From Spirosoma pollinicola (lineage in GTDB: Bacteria; Bacteroidota; Bacteroidia; Cytophagales; Spirosomataceae): a DNA stretch of 64,000 nucleotides. Under the pieces are notes generated by a model. That model did not search any database, was not told the origin of the DNA, and saw only the letters and a list, made by a program, of their open reading frames with translations. Position 1 is the first letter of the stretch, and the number at the start of each line of letters is the position of its first letter. A program made the position numbers and the translations under genes. The stretch is from NCBI RefSeq assembly GCF_002831565.1, contig NZ_CP025096.1, positions 5,757,014 to 5,821,013 of the forward strand. The letters run 5' to 3'. Shown here piece after piece: positions 27,446 to 34,650 of the stretch.

Positions 27446-27453
27446 TAACTTTG
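27446..27453 (+). promoter_or_regulatory. Probable -7 box of the MsbA-type exporter gene
   Basis: TAACTTTG matches TAnnTTTG and lies 8 bp before the ATG at 27462. A TTC (one base off TTG) lies 20 bp upstream. The implied leader would be very short. Confidence 0.45.
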
Positions 27454-27461
27454 CAGCATCA

Positions 27462-29303
27462 ATGAAAACATACCTTCGATTACTCTCGTTTGCCAAACCG
27501 CTGGGCCGCTTCCTGACGCCATTCGTATTCACGTCATTGCTGGCCAGCGTTTTTGGTGTGTTGAATTTTGCGTTGCTCATTCCACTCCTCAGCACCTTGT
27601 TCAATCAGGTAGATACCGGCCAAATGAAGCAACTGTTGAGCCAGCCTGTGCCCACGTTTGCCTCCTTCTTTACGTCGCCTACCAAAGTCTTCAATTATTA
27701 TTTTGCCCAGGTGTTTCAGCAATATGGCGAAGTTGGAACACTTAAGTTCGTCTGCTCGATAATCATTCTGTCGGTACTGCTTAACAACTTATTTAAATAT
27801 TTATCCGTCAGGCAGTTGGAGTCGTTCAAGGCACGGATGGTAGCGAAACTTCGGGAAAGGGTTTTTGCGAAAACGCTGCAACTTCACCTCGGTTTCTTCT
27901 CGAATGAACGCAAGGGAAACCTCATTTCCCGCACCACTACCGACGTTCAGGAAGTCGAAAATTCCATTGCCAACACGCTTTCAGCGGCATCGAAAGAAGT
28001 GTTTCTTTTGATTGGTTACATCGTGGCACTGCTCAGTATTTCGGTTAAGCTGACGCTGTTCGCTATTATCGTAATCCCCATCTCGGGTGTTTTTATTGCT
28101 ACGCTGGTTCGTCGGATGAAACGCGACGCGCAGGAAGGCCAGCAACGGCTGAGTGGTTTGGTGAGCCTGTTAGATGAAACTTTTGGCGGCATGCGCGTGG
28201 TGAAAGGTTTCGTGGCTGAAGGCTTTATTCTGGACAAATTCAGACGCGAAAACGACGGTTATCGAAACGCTATTCGCTCGCTGGCTAATCGGCGGGAACT
28301 GGCGTCTCCGTTCTCGGAAGTTATGGGTGTAGCTGTTGTCGCGGGCATTTTATATTATGGCGGGTCGCTGGTGTTAAGCGGCCAGTCGGATTTGACGGCT
28401 TCCGAATTCATTGCGTACATCGCTATTTTTTCGCAGGTGACGCGTCCGGCCAAGGACATTTCGAATGCGTTTAGCGGGTCGCAGCGAGGACTGGCTTCGG
28501 GTGAGCGGGTACTTGAACTCATTGACACACCGCCAACTATTCAGGACAAACCCAATGCCGTGGTGCTAAGTGAATTTCGGGATAAAATCTCGGTGCAGCA
28601 GGTATCCTTCTCTTATCAGGTCGATACGCCCGTGCTGCGCGAGATCAACTTCGATCTGCAAAAAGGGAAAACCATTGCGCTCGTTGGCTCGTCGGGTGGC
28701 GGCAAATCGACCATCGCCGACCTGATTCCGCGCTTTTATGACCCTACGGCAGGTCGTATTCTCATTGATGGCATCGACATGCGCGAGTGTACAATGGCCT
28801 CCCTACGGACACTGATGGGCATTGTAACTCAAGAGAGTATTCTGTTCAACGACACCATTTCTAATAACATTGCATTCGGCACCCCGGCAACAGAAGCTCA
28901 AATAATGGAAGCGGCCCGGATTGCCAACGCGCACGATTTTATTGTAGCACAGCCCGACGGTTATCAGACTATCATTGGCGACCGGGGCGGTAAACTGTCG
29001 GGCGGGCAACGGCAGCGCATCAGTATTGCCCGCGCCATTCTGAAAAATCCACCCATTCTGATCCTGGATGAAGCGACCTCGGCCCTCGATACCGAGTCGG
29101 AAAAGCTGGTGCAGGAAGCTTTAACGCGCCTGATGGCAAACCGCACAACGCTCGTGATTGCGCACCGGCTCAGCACGATTCAACACGCCGACGAGATTCT
29201 GGTCGTGAACCAGGGGCGCATTGTGGAGCGTGGTCGTCACGATGAACTGCTCACGCTCGACGAAGGTTTTTACCGGAAATTAAGCACAATGCAGAGCGTT
29301 TGA
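27462..29303 (+). CDS. msbA: MsbA-type ABC exporter (fused permease and ATPase)
   Basis: A 613-residue half-transporter that should act as a homodimer. The N-terminal half has six membrane helices (about 20-340). The C-terminal ATPase shows Walker A GSSGGGKST, signature LSGGQRQRISIARA, Walker B ILILDEATSALD and the switch His in VIAHRLS. MsbA flips lipid A-core from the inner to the outer leaflet. That assignment rests on overall similarity and length; related lipid or drug exporters have the same layout. The gene stands alone, convergent with the next gene across a REP-like element. Confidence 0.88.
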   Translation: MKTYLRLLSFAKPLGRFLTPFVFTSLLASVFGVLNFALLIPLLSTLFNQVDTGQMKQLLSQPVPTFASFFTSPTKVFNYYFAQVFQQYGEVGTLKFVCSIIILSVLLNNLFKYLSVRQLESFKARMVAKLRERVFAKTLQLHLGFFSNERKGNLISRTTTDVQEVENSIANTLSAASKEVFLLIGYIVALLSISVKLTLFAIIVIPISGVFIATLVRRMKRDAQEGQQRLSGLVSLLDETFGGMRVVKGFVAEGFILDKFRRENDGYRNAIRSLANRRELASPFSEVMGVAVVAGILYYGGSLVLSGQSDLTASEFIAYIAIFSQVTRPAKDISNAFSGSQRGLASGERVLELIDTPPTIQDKPNAVVLSEFRDKISVQQVSFSYQVDTPVLREINFDLQKGKTIALVGSSGGGKSTIADLIPRFYDPTAGRILIDGIDMRECTMASLRTLMGIVTQESILFNDTISNNIAFGTPATEAQIMEAARIANAHDFIVAQPDGYQTIIGDRGGKLSGGQRQRISIARAILKNPPILILDEATSALDTESEKLVQEALTRLMANRTTLVIAHRLSTIQHADEILVVNQGRIVERGRHDELLTLDEGFYRKLSTMQSV

Positions 29304-29307
29304 TCCT

Positions 29308-29336
29308 GTAGTACCGATCGTCCCGGTCGGTACTAC
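29308..29336. repeat. Compact GTAG-headed palindrome (REP-like)
   Basis: GTAGTACCGA and TCGGTACTAC flank a TCGTCCCGG-type centre. Both ends carry GTAG/CTAC. It has the same core (CCGA..GTCCCGGTCGG) as the pair at 6367-6433. It fills the gap between convergent genes and touches the stop codon region of the following minus-strand gene. Confidence 0.75.
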
Positions 29337-30235
29337 TATTTTCTACTCACCCTAATCGTCCAGTCCGGCCCGCTGAATACCTTGTATTTTTCCGAGAAGT
29401 TGCCCTGATTGATCGCAATCGAGAAGTTCAACAAACTATTGACATAGGCCGCATCGTCGCCAACAGGGACTTCGCCAAACGTGTTGACGAAACGAACACG
29501 CTTATCAAACAGCACTTTATCATTCTGGACAATCTGTATATGCAGCGTTTCGCCCGGTTTCGTGCCAATCTGATCGAGCATGGCTTTCGGGATATTACTC
29601 CAAACGTTGCCATATTGGATATCGAGCACAGGAATATTCCCTTTCACGGCATCCTTTTCTAACTTCGCTTTTTGATAGGGTAAACGAACGACTTCGTTGG
29701 GCAGCCTGGGGCCTACCTGCGCAAACGTGATCGTGCGTGAAGCCAGTCGGGCGGCCGTGTAAGCATACACATCCCGGCCGTGAAAGGTATAGGACGCCCC
29801 TGAGTTTTTGCGTCGGTTAAGTACTTCGTCAATTTGCCGTATTTCCAGAATGCCCAGGTGTTCGGCCAGTAACGTGAGGGTGCCGTTATCGGGTGTTACA
29901 ACGTAGTGTCCGGATTTTGTGAGCATCACAACTGAATGCCGTTCGGTGCCCACACCGGGATCGCAAACAGAAACAAAAACGGTTCCTTTTGGGTAATAGG
30001 GAACCGTTTGGTAAAGTCGGTACGAAGCCTCCCAGATATTATATGCTGGAATCTCATGGGTGAGGTCCATCAATGTAAGCGTCGGCGAAACCCCCAAGGC
30101 AACCCCTTTCATAGCCGACACGGCCCCGTCTTTCAAGCCGAAATCGGACTGGAACACCACAATACCGTTTTGCCCCTTTACCTGGGATGCGCCAAACAAA
30201 ATCAGCCATAAACTATAGCCGTAAATAAATTTCAT
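29336..30235 (-). CDS. SAM hydroxide adenosyltransferase family protein (DUF62) with signal peptide
   Basis: A 299-residue protein of the fluorinase/chlorinase-like family whose usual members hydrolyse S-adenosylmethionine to adenosine and methionine. Family motifs are SDFGLKDG (30-37), CDPGVGTERH (Asp92, Arg99), TPDNGTL (114-120) and FHGRDVYAY (His152). The Asp, Arg and His expected of the hydroxide-adenosyltransferase triad are all kept. The unusual part is the N-terminus (MKFIYGYSLWLILFGASQVKG), which reads as a cleavable signal peptide, so the enzyme should be periplasmic, where no SAM pool is known. The start ATG is directly before that signal. Confidence 0.87.
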   Translation of the reverse strand: MKFIYGYSLWLILFGASQVKGQNGIVVFQSDFGLKDGAVSAMKGVALGVSPTLTLMDLTHEIPAYNIWEASYRLYQTVPYYPKGTVFVSVCDPGVGTERHSVVMLTKSGHYVVTPDNGTLTLLAEHLGILEIRQIDEVLNRRKNSGASYTFHGRDVYAYTAARLASRTITFAQVGPRLPNEVVRLPYQKAKLEKDAVKGNIPVLDIQYGNVWSNIPKAMLDQIGTKPGETLHIQIVQNDKVLFDKRVRFVNTFGEVPVGDDAAYVNSLLNFSIAINQGNFSEKYKVFSGPDWTIRVSRK

Positions 30236-30275
30236 GTAGTTGGTTTTCAGGTGGATATCAGGTGATTTTTCTACT

Positions 30276-31067
30276 TTACAAACTAGTTGACCAACGATTT
30301 GTGCTGAATAAATAGAGGATTAAGCTTACCCCAAGTATACTAGCCATGTCGGCGAGTGTAAAGACAAGTTGAATCCAGTTGGCATCAATAGGAGCGAGCG
30401 TCAGGAAATAGCCCAGGAAATAAATTGTCCAGCAGGCGGCAAGGATCAGGGCTGAGAACCGGAAAGCTGAGCGGGTTACCCCGCCCAATTCTTTCCAGAG
30501 ACGATTGACCGTAACGACAAGAAATCCGAAGATAATTAGTGCAACGAAGGCCCATACTGCGAATGGACCAGCCTGAATTTCATTGTCGAACGTGAGTTGC
30601 TGATGACCAATATAACAGGCAAAGACCATTAGCGAGCTACCTGCCAGTAGCTTCATAAATGGGCGTTTGTATTGGCCGGGTTGAATCTGGAGGAGGGGAA
30701 GTAGCTGGAATGCCAGCAAGGGCGTTATGATAAACAGAGCCATATAGCGGTATTGACTTATGGCATTGTACGACTCACGAATGAGGGTTTGGCGGTCATT
30801 TCCATCAGGTACAGTGACTAAATCAGCCAGCACATCGTGATAATGGACCTGGATCAAATAGTAGGTAAGTCCGGCTACAGCGGCAATGACAGGAGTTACG
30901 AGGAATACCGGGCGATCCTGCTCTGAAGAGACAGGTTTTCTTGCCGCCAGCGAAAAGACGAACAGCCCTATGAAGACAAACATGGCTACGACCAGGAAGA
31001 AGTACGTAACCATCGGTAAAAGGCCAACGACACCGGCCGTTGGAACAAACGAATCAGCTATTTCCAT
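30276..31067 (-). CDS. Seven-helix microbial (type 1) opsin homologue lacking the retinal-binding lysine
   Basis: A 263-residue protein with seven membrane helices. Helix C reads RYMALFIITPLLAFQL and aligns without gaps to bacteriorhodopsin RYADWLFTTPLLLLDL: Arg82, Thr90 and Pro91 are kept, Asp85 becomes Ala110 and Asp96 becomes Gln121. Helix F has WTIYFLGY (Trp182 and Tyr185 equivalents). Helix G reads FTLADMASILG: Asp212 is kept (Asp240), but the Schiff-base Lys216 is Ile244 (codon ATA at 30336-30338). It therefore cannot bind retinal in the usual way. Lysine-less type 1 opsins are known, with unknown role. The start at 31067 follows a good promoter; the frame opens at 31121 inside the promoter. 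Confidence 0.85.
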   Translation of the reverse strand: MEIADSFVPTAGVVGLLPMVTYFFLVVAMFVFIGLFVFSLAARKPVSSEQDRPVFLVTPVIAAVAGLTYYLIQVHYHDVLADLVTVPDGNDRQTLIRESYNAISQYRYMALFIITPLLAFQLLPLLQIQPGQYKRPFMKLLAGSSLMVFACYIGHQQLTFDNEIQAGPFAVWAFVALIIFGFLVVTVNRLWKELGGVTRSAFRFSALILAACWTIYFLGYFLTLAPIDANWIQLVFTLADMASILGVSLILYLFSTNRWSTSL

Positions 31068-31090
31068 GAATGCAATAACGTTAATCACAT

Positions 31091-31121
31091 CAAAACTAAC
31101 GCTACTGCATTCATGGTGCAA
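31091..31121 (-). promoter_or_regulatory. Bacteroidota-type promoter of the opsin-like gene
   Basis: On the minus strand, TTG (31121-31119), a 20-bp spacer and TAGTTTTG (31098-31091) match the consensus. Transcription would start near 31084, 17 bases before the ATG at 31067. It overlaps the end region of the upstream DUF305-like gene's downstream gap. Confidence 0.65.
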
Positions 31122-31130
31122 TTTTAGTCG

Positions 31131-31787
31131 TTATTTAGGGGTAGCAGGCGTTGCCTTAAGGGCAGACATTTGCTGTTTAGACTTGTCGACCAGTTGCTGG
31201 GCGAAGTTTTTCAGCGTGCTGTTTTTGCCATACTGCAAATAAAGGGTAGCCATGTCGATAGCATCCTGGCGTTGGTCGAGCAGGAGCGTTGAGAAATTTT
31301 TATCTATATCACTCGTCAACTTATCGCTTGCACCGGTCTGTTGCAATTTCAGGCTCATAGCTTCGACATTACGGCTTTGCTGCTGTACGAATGCCTGATT
31401 AGGGCGCGTTGGCTTGATCTCAGTAAGCGTACCATTCAGCATAGCAACATCTGCATCTGAAGCCGCCAGCATGGTTTTCGCCATTTGTTTTAGCGCCGTA
31501 TCCTTCCCGTTCTGAATTTCCTGCTTTAGTAAATCCTGTGCTCCCTGCGTGTGAATTTTTGCCTGGAAAGCATAGTCAAAGTCAGGATCGCCGGTTGCCT
31601 GTAATTTTTTCATTTTGGCAATCATTTGCTGTAGCGGTTGCAGCAGTGTTGTTTTGGCTGGATCGCTGGCTGGTTGGGCACTCGCCGTAGCGGCTCCCGT
31701 TGTCGCTTGTGCACAGGCTATCATACTGCCACTTGACAGAAGGGCTGCCAGCGCCCAGACGGTAAGGTTGGATTGTAGCGTTTTCAT
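31131..31787 (-). CDS. Secreted DUF305-like protein with two helical units
   Basis: A 218-residue exported protein. The signal region ends in SGSMIACAQA; it may be cleaved there or lipidated at the Cys. An Ala/Thr-rich linker is followed by two helical units resembling DUF305 / ferritin-like four-helix modules: DFDYAFQAKIHTQGAQDLL and NFSTLLLDQRQDAIDMATLYL. In DUF305 proteins the first helix normally carries HHQGA-type histidines; here they are IHTQGA and QRQDA, so most metal-type ligands are missing. The start at 31787 gives a proper signal peptide. It lies directly upstream of the opsin-like gene on the same strand. Confidence 0.72.
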   Translation of the reverse strand: MKTLQSNLTVWALAALLSSGSMIACAQATTGAATASAQPASDPAKTTLLQPLQQMIAKMKKLQATGDPDFDYAFQAKIHTQGAQDLLKQEIQNGKDTALKQMAKTMLAASDADVAMLNGTLTEIKPTRPNQAFVQQQSRNVEAMSLKLQQTGASDKLTSDIDKNFSTLLLDQRQDAIDMATLYLQYGKNSTLKNFAQQLVDKSKQQMSALKATPATPK

Positions 31788-31915
31788 TTGGTACAGGTAT
31801 TTTGCTGTTAAACTAATCCTATTCTTTACTAAAGACAAAAATCAAGCCAGAAGGTTTAATGAGTCAGGGGTCGTTATCAGCACATTAATAAATTTATTTC
31901 CTTCGTACTGAGCAT

Positions 31916-31945
31916 AAAAAAAGGGCAGATGACTGCCCTTTTTAA
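31916..31945 (-). terminator. Terminator of the AT-rich nuclease cassette
   Basis: AAAAGGGCAG and CTGCCCTTTT form a perfect stem with the loop ATGA, flanked by A-runs and T-runs. It lies 22 bp beyond the stop codon of the 129-residue gene at 31967. Confidence 0.8.
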
Positions 31946-31966
31946 AACAAATTAATTAGCGTGGTC

Positions 31967-32356
31967 TTACTCTGCAAGACTTTGCGAAAGAAGTGATGAA
32001 ATGACTCTAGTAGTGGAAGTATCCTTAAATATTTGACTAAGTATACTTAGGAACTCTTGCTGGTTTTCAATTTTTATCTCTGATAGACCTCCTTGTACTT
32101 CATTCCAAGTAACTACCAGAGGGTAAAAAAGTACTTCATGTGAAACCGTAAAAATCCTATAACGGTAATTATTTAAAGCAGGGGCAACAACAAAAAATTG
32201 ATGTATTATTTGCCCATTACCCTGAACAGTTTCTACGTCTGCCGAAAGTACATTATTAGTTTTAGCCATTAAATAACCCGCTTGTTCCTTCAGGATAGCT
32301 CTGGGACTTTTTGTGACTTCGACGGGGAAATCAGGCCAAAGATTTTTCGTTTCCAT
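31967..32356 (-). CDS. Small protein of unknown function in the nuclease cassette
   Basis: A 129-residue protein I do not recognise. It has no signal peptide and no membrane helix; it looks soluble, with alternating strands and helices (HQFFVVAPALNNYRYRIFTVS, hydrophobic beta-like) and an acidic C-terminal half. It begins 5 bp after the EEP-family gene ends, so both are cotranscribed. Base composition is visibly AT-richer than most of the window, which hints at transfer. It could be a partner, regulator or immunity protein for the nuclease; this is a guess from the operon layout only. Confidence 0.7.
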   Translation of the reverse strand: METKNLWPDFPVEVTKSPRAILKEQAGYLMAKTNNVLSADVETVQGNGQIIHQFFVVAPALNNYRYRIFTVSHEVLFYPLVVTWNEVQGGLSEIKIENQQEFLSILSQIFKDTSTTRVISSLLSQSLAE

Positions 32357-32361
32357 ATTCC

Positions 32362-33183
32362 TTAGAATTTCAATGTAAAAAACAACGGCAAATGGTCGGA
32401 GTACGTTTTCTGATTCGGTAGATTCCGTTTTGTTACCAGTGAAGATACACCATCAGTCTTTATAATTTCTAAACTATTCTTCACAAAATTAGTCACTAGG
32501 CTAGGTCGTATCAATACTTGGTCAAATAGGTTCCACTCATAACACACGTGTTCAGCGTGTTTGTAATAGTAGGTGCCTGAAACATCTTTATTCAAATCAC
32601 CAAACAAGCTCCAGGTTGGATTGTAAAAGTATGGGTACTCCCTTGTTTGTACAATCCTAGATACATTACTAGCTACTTCACTTGACATAGTGCCGTGAAA
32701 CCCATTGGCTTTAATCATACCGATCTCAAATGGATTCATATTAAAATCGCCTACTACAATATGGCGGTTAATCCGAAATCTATTTTCTATCTTAAGAAGT
32801 TGGTCAGCTACCAAGGATGCGGCTTCGTTCTGACTTTCTGTTGTAAAACTCCCTTTATCTACTAAATGGAGTCCGGTGAGCAAGAAGTCTTCGCCTGTTG
32901 GCAAATGTACATGTCTGGTAGTAAGACGAGAGGTCTCTTCGAGTGGTGTAATCGAGTCATAATGAAATTTACTCACAACGGTAATCTTTCTACACTGAGA
33001 TAGAGGATTATTCTGAAAGTAGTATGGCCCCTTTGTATTCAACGCCTGAACAAGTTGAGTAGAACTAACTGGATTTTCAGCCAGTATCAGAATATCAACA
33101 TCCTTATTATGTGCAATATTGATAATCTGAGCAGTCAGATCTTTCTTTTGAACATTCCAGAATAAGATGTTGAGTGTGGACAT
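32362..33183 (-). CDS. Endonuclease/exonuclease/phosphatase (EEP) family protein
   Basis: A 273-residue protein with all EEP-fold landmarks in order: FWNVQ (Asn10), LAENP (Glu36), VVGDFNMNP (the DxN catalytic pair) and YSDHLPLFF (the SDH triad end). The fold cleaves phosphodiester or phosphate bonds with a divalent metal, and substrates range from DNA to inositol phosphates and lipids. No signal peptide is present, so it acts in the cytoplasm. It forms a two-gene, AT-rich unit with the small downstream protein. The substrate cannot be told from the sequence. Confidence 0.85.
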   Translation of the reverse strand: MSTLNILFWNVQKKDLTAQIINIAHNKDVDILILAENPVSSTQLVQALNTKGPYYFQNNPLSQCRKITVVSKFHYDSITPLEETSRLTTRHVHLPTGEDFLLTGLHLVDKGSFTTESQNEAASLVADQLLKIENRFRINRHIVVGDFNMNPFEIGMIKANGFHGTMSSEVASNVSRIVQTREYPYFYNPTWSLFGDLNKDVSGTYYYKHAEHVCYEWNLFDQVLIRPSLVTNFVKNSLEIIKTDGVSSLVTKRNLPNQKTYSDHLPLFFTLKF

Positions 33184-33192
33184 GTAAAAATG

Positions 33193-33225
33193 AAAAAGCC
33201 CGATCTACATTTTGCAGATCAGGCT
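33193..33225 (-). terminator. Terminator downstream of murA
   Basis: AGCCCGATCT and AGATCAGGCT form a stem (one wobble) with a 9-nt loop. Read on the minus strand, the stem is followed by TTTTTCATTTTT. It lies 21 bp beyond the murA stop. Confidence 0.75.
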
Positions 33226-33245
33226 CAAAAATAAATAAATTTTGG

Positions 33246-34553
33246 TTACATCCGAACGATCTCAGCACCGATGGCATTCAACCGGGTGTCGATGTTCTGG
33301 TAGCCCCTGTCAATCTGTTCGATGTTATCGATAATGCTCGTTCCCTGTGCCGACATGGCCGCAATGAGCAACGCAACCCCCGCCCGAATATCCGGTGATG
33401 ACATGCGGATGCCTTTCAATGAAACTTGCCGGTTCAGCCCAACCACCGTTGCGCGGTGCGGGTCGCACAGGATAATCTGAGCCCCCATGTCGATGAGTTT
33501 ATCGACAAAAAACAGCCGACTCTCAAACATCTTCTGGTGAATCAGCAGGGTGCCCTGCGCCTGAATGGCTGTAACGAGCACAATACTCAACAAATCGGGG
33601 GTGAAGCCGGGCCAGGGAGAATCGGCCACAGTCATCATACCGCCGTCCAGAAAACTTTCGATCTGGTAACGCTCCTGTGCAGGAATGAAAATATCATCGC
33701 CCCGAAACTCCATCTGGATACCCAGCCGTTTGAACTGATCGGGAATAATTCCCAATTCCGGAATCCGGCAGTTTTTGATCGTGATCTCCGACTGTGTCAT
33801 GGCGGCAAGGCCAATGAACGAGCCAATCTCAATCATGTCGGGGAGCATGGTATGTTCGGTACCTTTTAACTCCGATACCCCTTCGATGGTCAGTAGATTA
33901 GAGCCTACGCCCGTAATTTTGGCCCCCATAGAGTTGAGCATCTTGCTCAATTGCTGTAAATAGGGCTCACAGGCGGCATTGTAAATCTGGGTTGTACCCT
34001 CGGCCATAACAGCCGCCATCAGAACGTTGGCTGTACCTGTTACAGAAGCTTCGTCGAGCAGCATATAGGTGCCGCGCAGGTTGCTGGCATCAACCTGATA
34101 GTAACCGCCGTCGTTGGGGTCATAATTGAATTGGGCGCCGAGTTTTTCGAAACCCAAAAAGTGGGTATCTAACCGACGACGGCCAATTTTATCGCCACCG
34201 GGCCGGGGAATACGCCCCTTTTTGAAACGGGCGAGCATGGGCCCAAGCAGCATAACCGACCCGCGAAGGGCTGCCGCTTTGCGCTTGTATGTATCCGTTT
34301 CGAGGTAATCAAGATTAACATCACTGGCCTGAAACCGGTATGAGCTCTCGCCGGTTTTGGTCACCCACACGCCTAAATCACCAAGCAGATCGATGAGCTG
34401 GTTCACATCCCGGATACCCGGAATATTATGAATTGTAACGGGTTCTTTGGTTAGTAATACGGCGCAGAGAATTTGAAGGGCTTCGTTTTTAGCGCCTTGC
34501 GGATTCAGTTCGCCTTTTAGTTTGCGCCCGCCTGTAATTTGAAAAGATGCCAT
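33246..34553 (-). CDS. murA: MurA, UDP-N-acetylglucosamine 1-carboxyvinyltransferase (Asp-type)
   Basis: A 435-residue cytoplasmic enzyme for the first step of peptidoglycan synthesis: transfer of enolpyruvate from phosphoenolpyruvate to UDP-GlcNAc. The N-terminal Lys-Asn pair (GAKNEALQ, Lys22) and the repeated inside-out barrel organisation are present. The loop that normally carries the reactive Cys (PGGCxIGxRP in E. coli) reads PGGDKIGRRRLDTHF with Asp121. Asp-type MurA enzymes stay active but are not alkylated by fosfomycin. The length is close to the family's 420. It has its own terminator downstream. Confidence 0.95.
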   Translation of the reverse strand: MASFQITGGRKLKGELNPQGAKNEALQILCAVLLTKEPVTIHNIPGIRDVNQLIDLLGDLGVWVTKTGESSYRFQASDVNLDYLETDTYKRKAAALRGSVMLLGPMLARFKKGRIPRPGGDKIGRRRLDTHFLGFEKLGAQFNYDPNDGGYYQVDASNLRGTYMLLDEASVTGTANVLMAAVMAEGTTQIYNAACEPYLQQLSKMLNSMGAKITGVGSNLLTIEGVSELKGTEHTMLPDMIEIGSFIGLAAMTQSEITIKNCRIPELGIIPDQFKRLGIQMEFRGDDIFIPAQERYQIESFLDGGMMTVADSPWPGFTPDLLSIVLVTAIQAQGTLLIHQKMFESRLFFVDKLIDMGAQIILCDPHRATVVGLNRQVSLKGIRMSSPDIRAGVALLIAAMSAQGTSIIDNIEQIDRGYQNIDTRLNAIGAEIVRM

Positions 34554-34573
34554 TTAGGAAATAATAAATAATG

Positions 34574-34640
34574 AAAAAATGGAGGTTGGTGAATGACGTG
34601 TGTTGTACAAGACATGCTTCACGCTCATTAACCAACCTCC
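34574..34640 (-). terminator. Probable terminator after the DUF4290 gene
   Basis: GGAGGTTGGT (34581-34590) and ACCAACCTCC (34631-34640) are exact reverse complements and the pairing extends imperfectly inward. On the minus strand the stem is followed by ATTTTTTC. The loop is long (about 30-40 nt). Confidence 0.5.
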
Positions 34641-34650
34641 ATAAAAAAAT

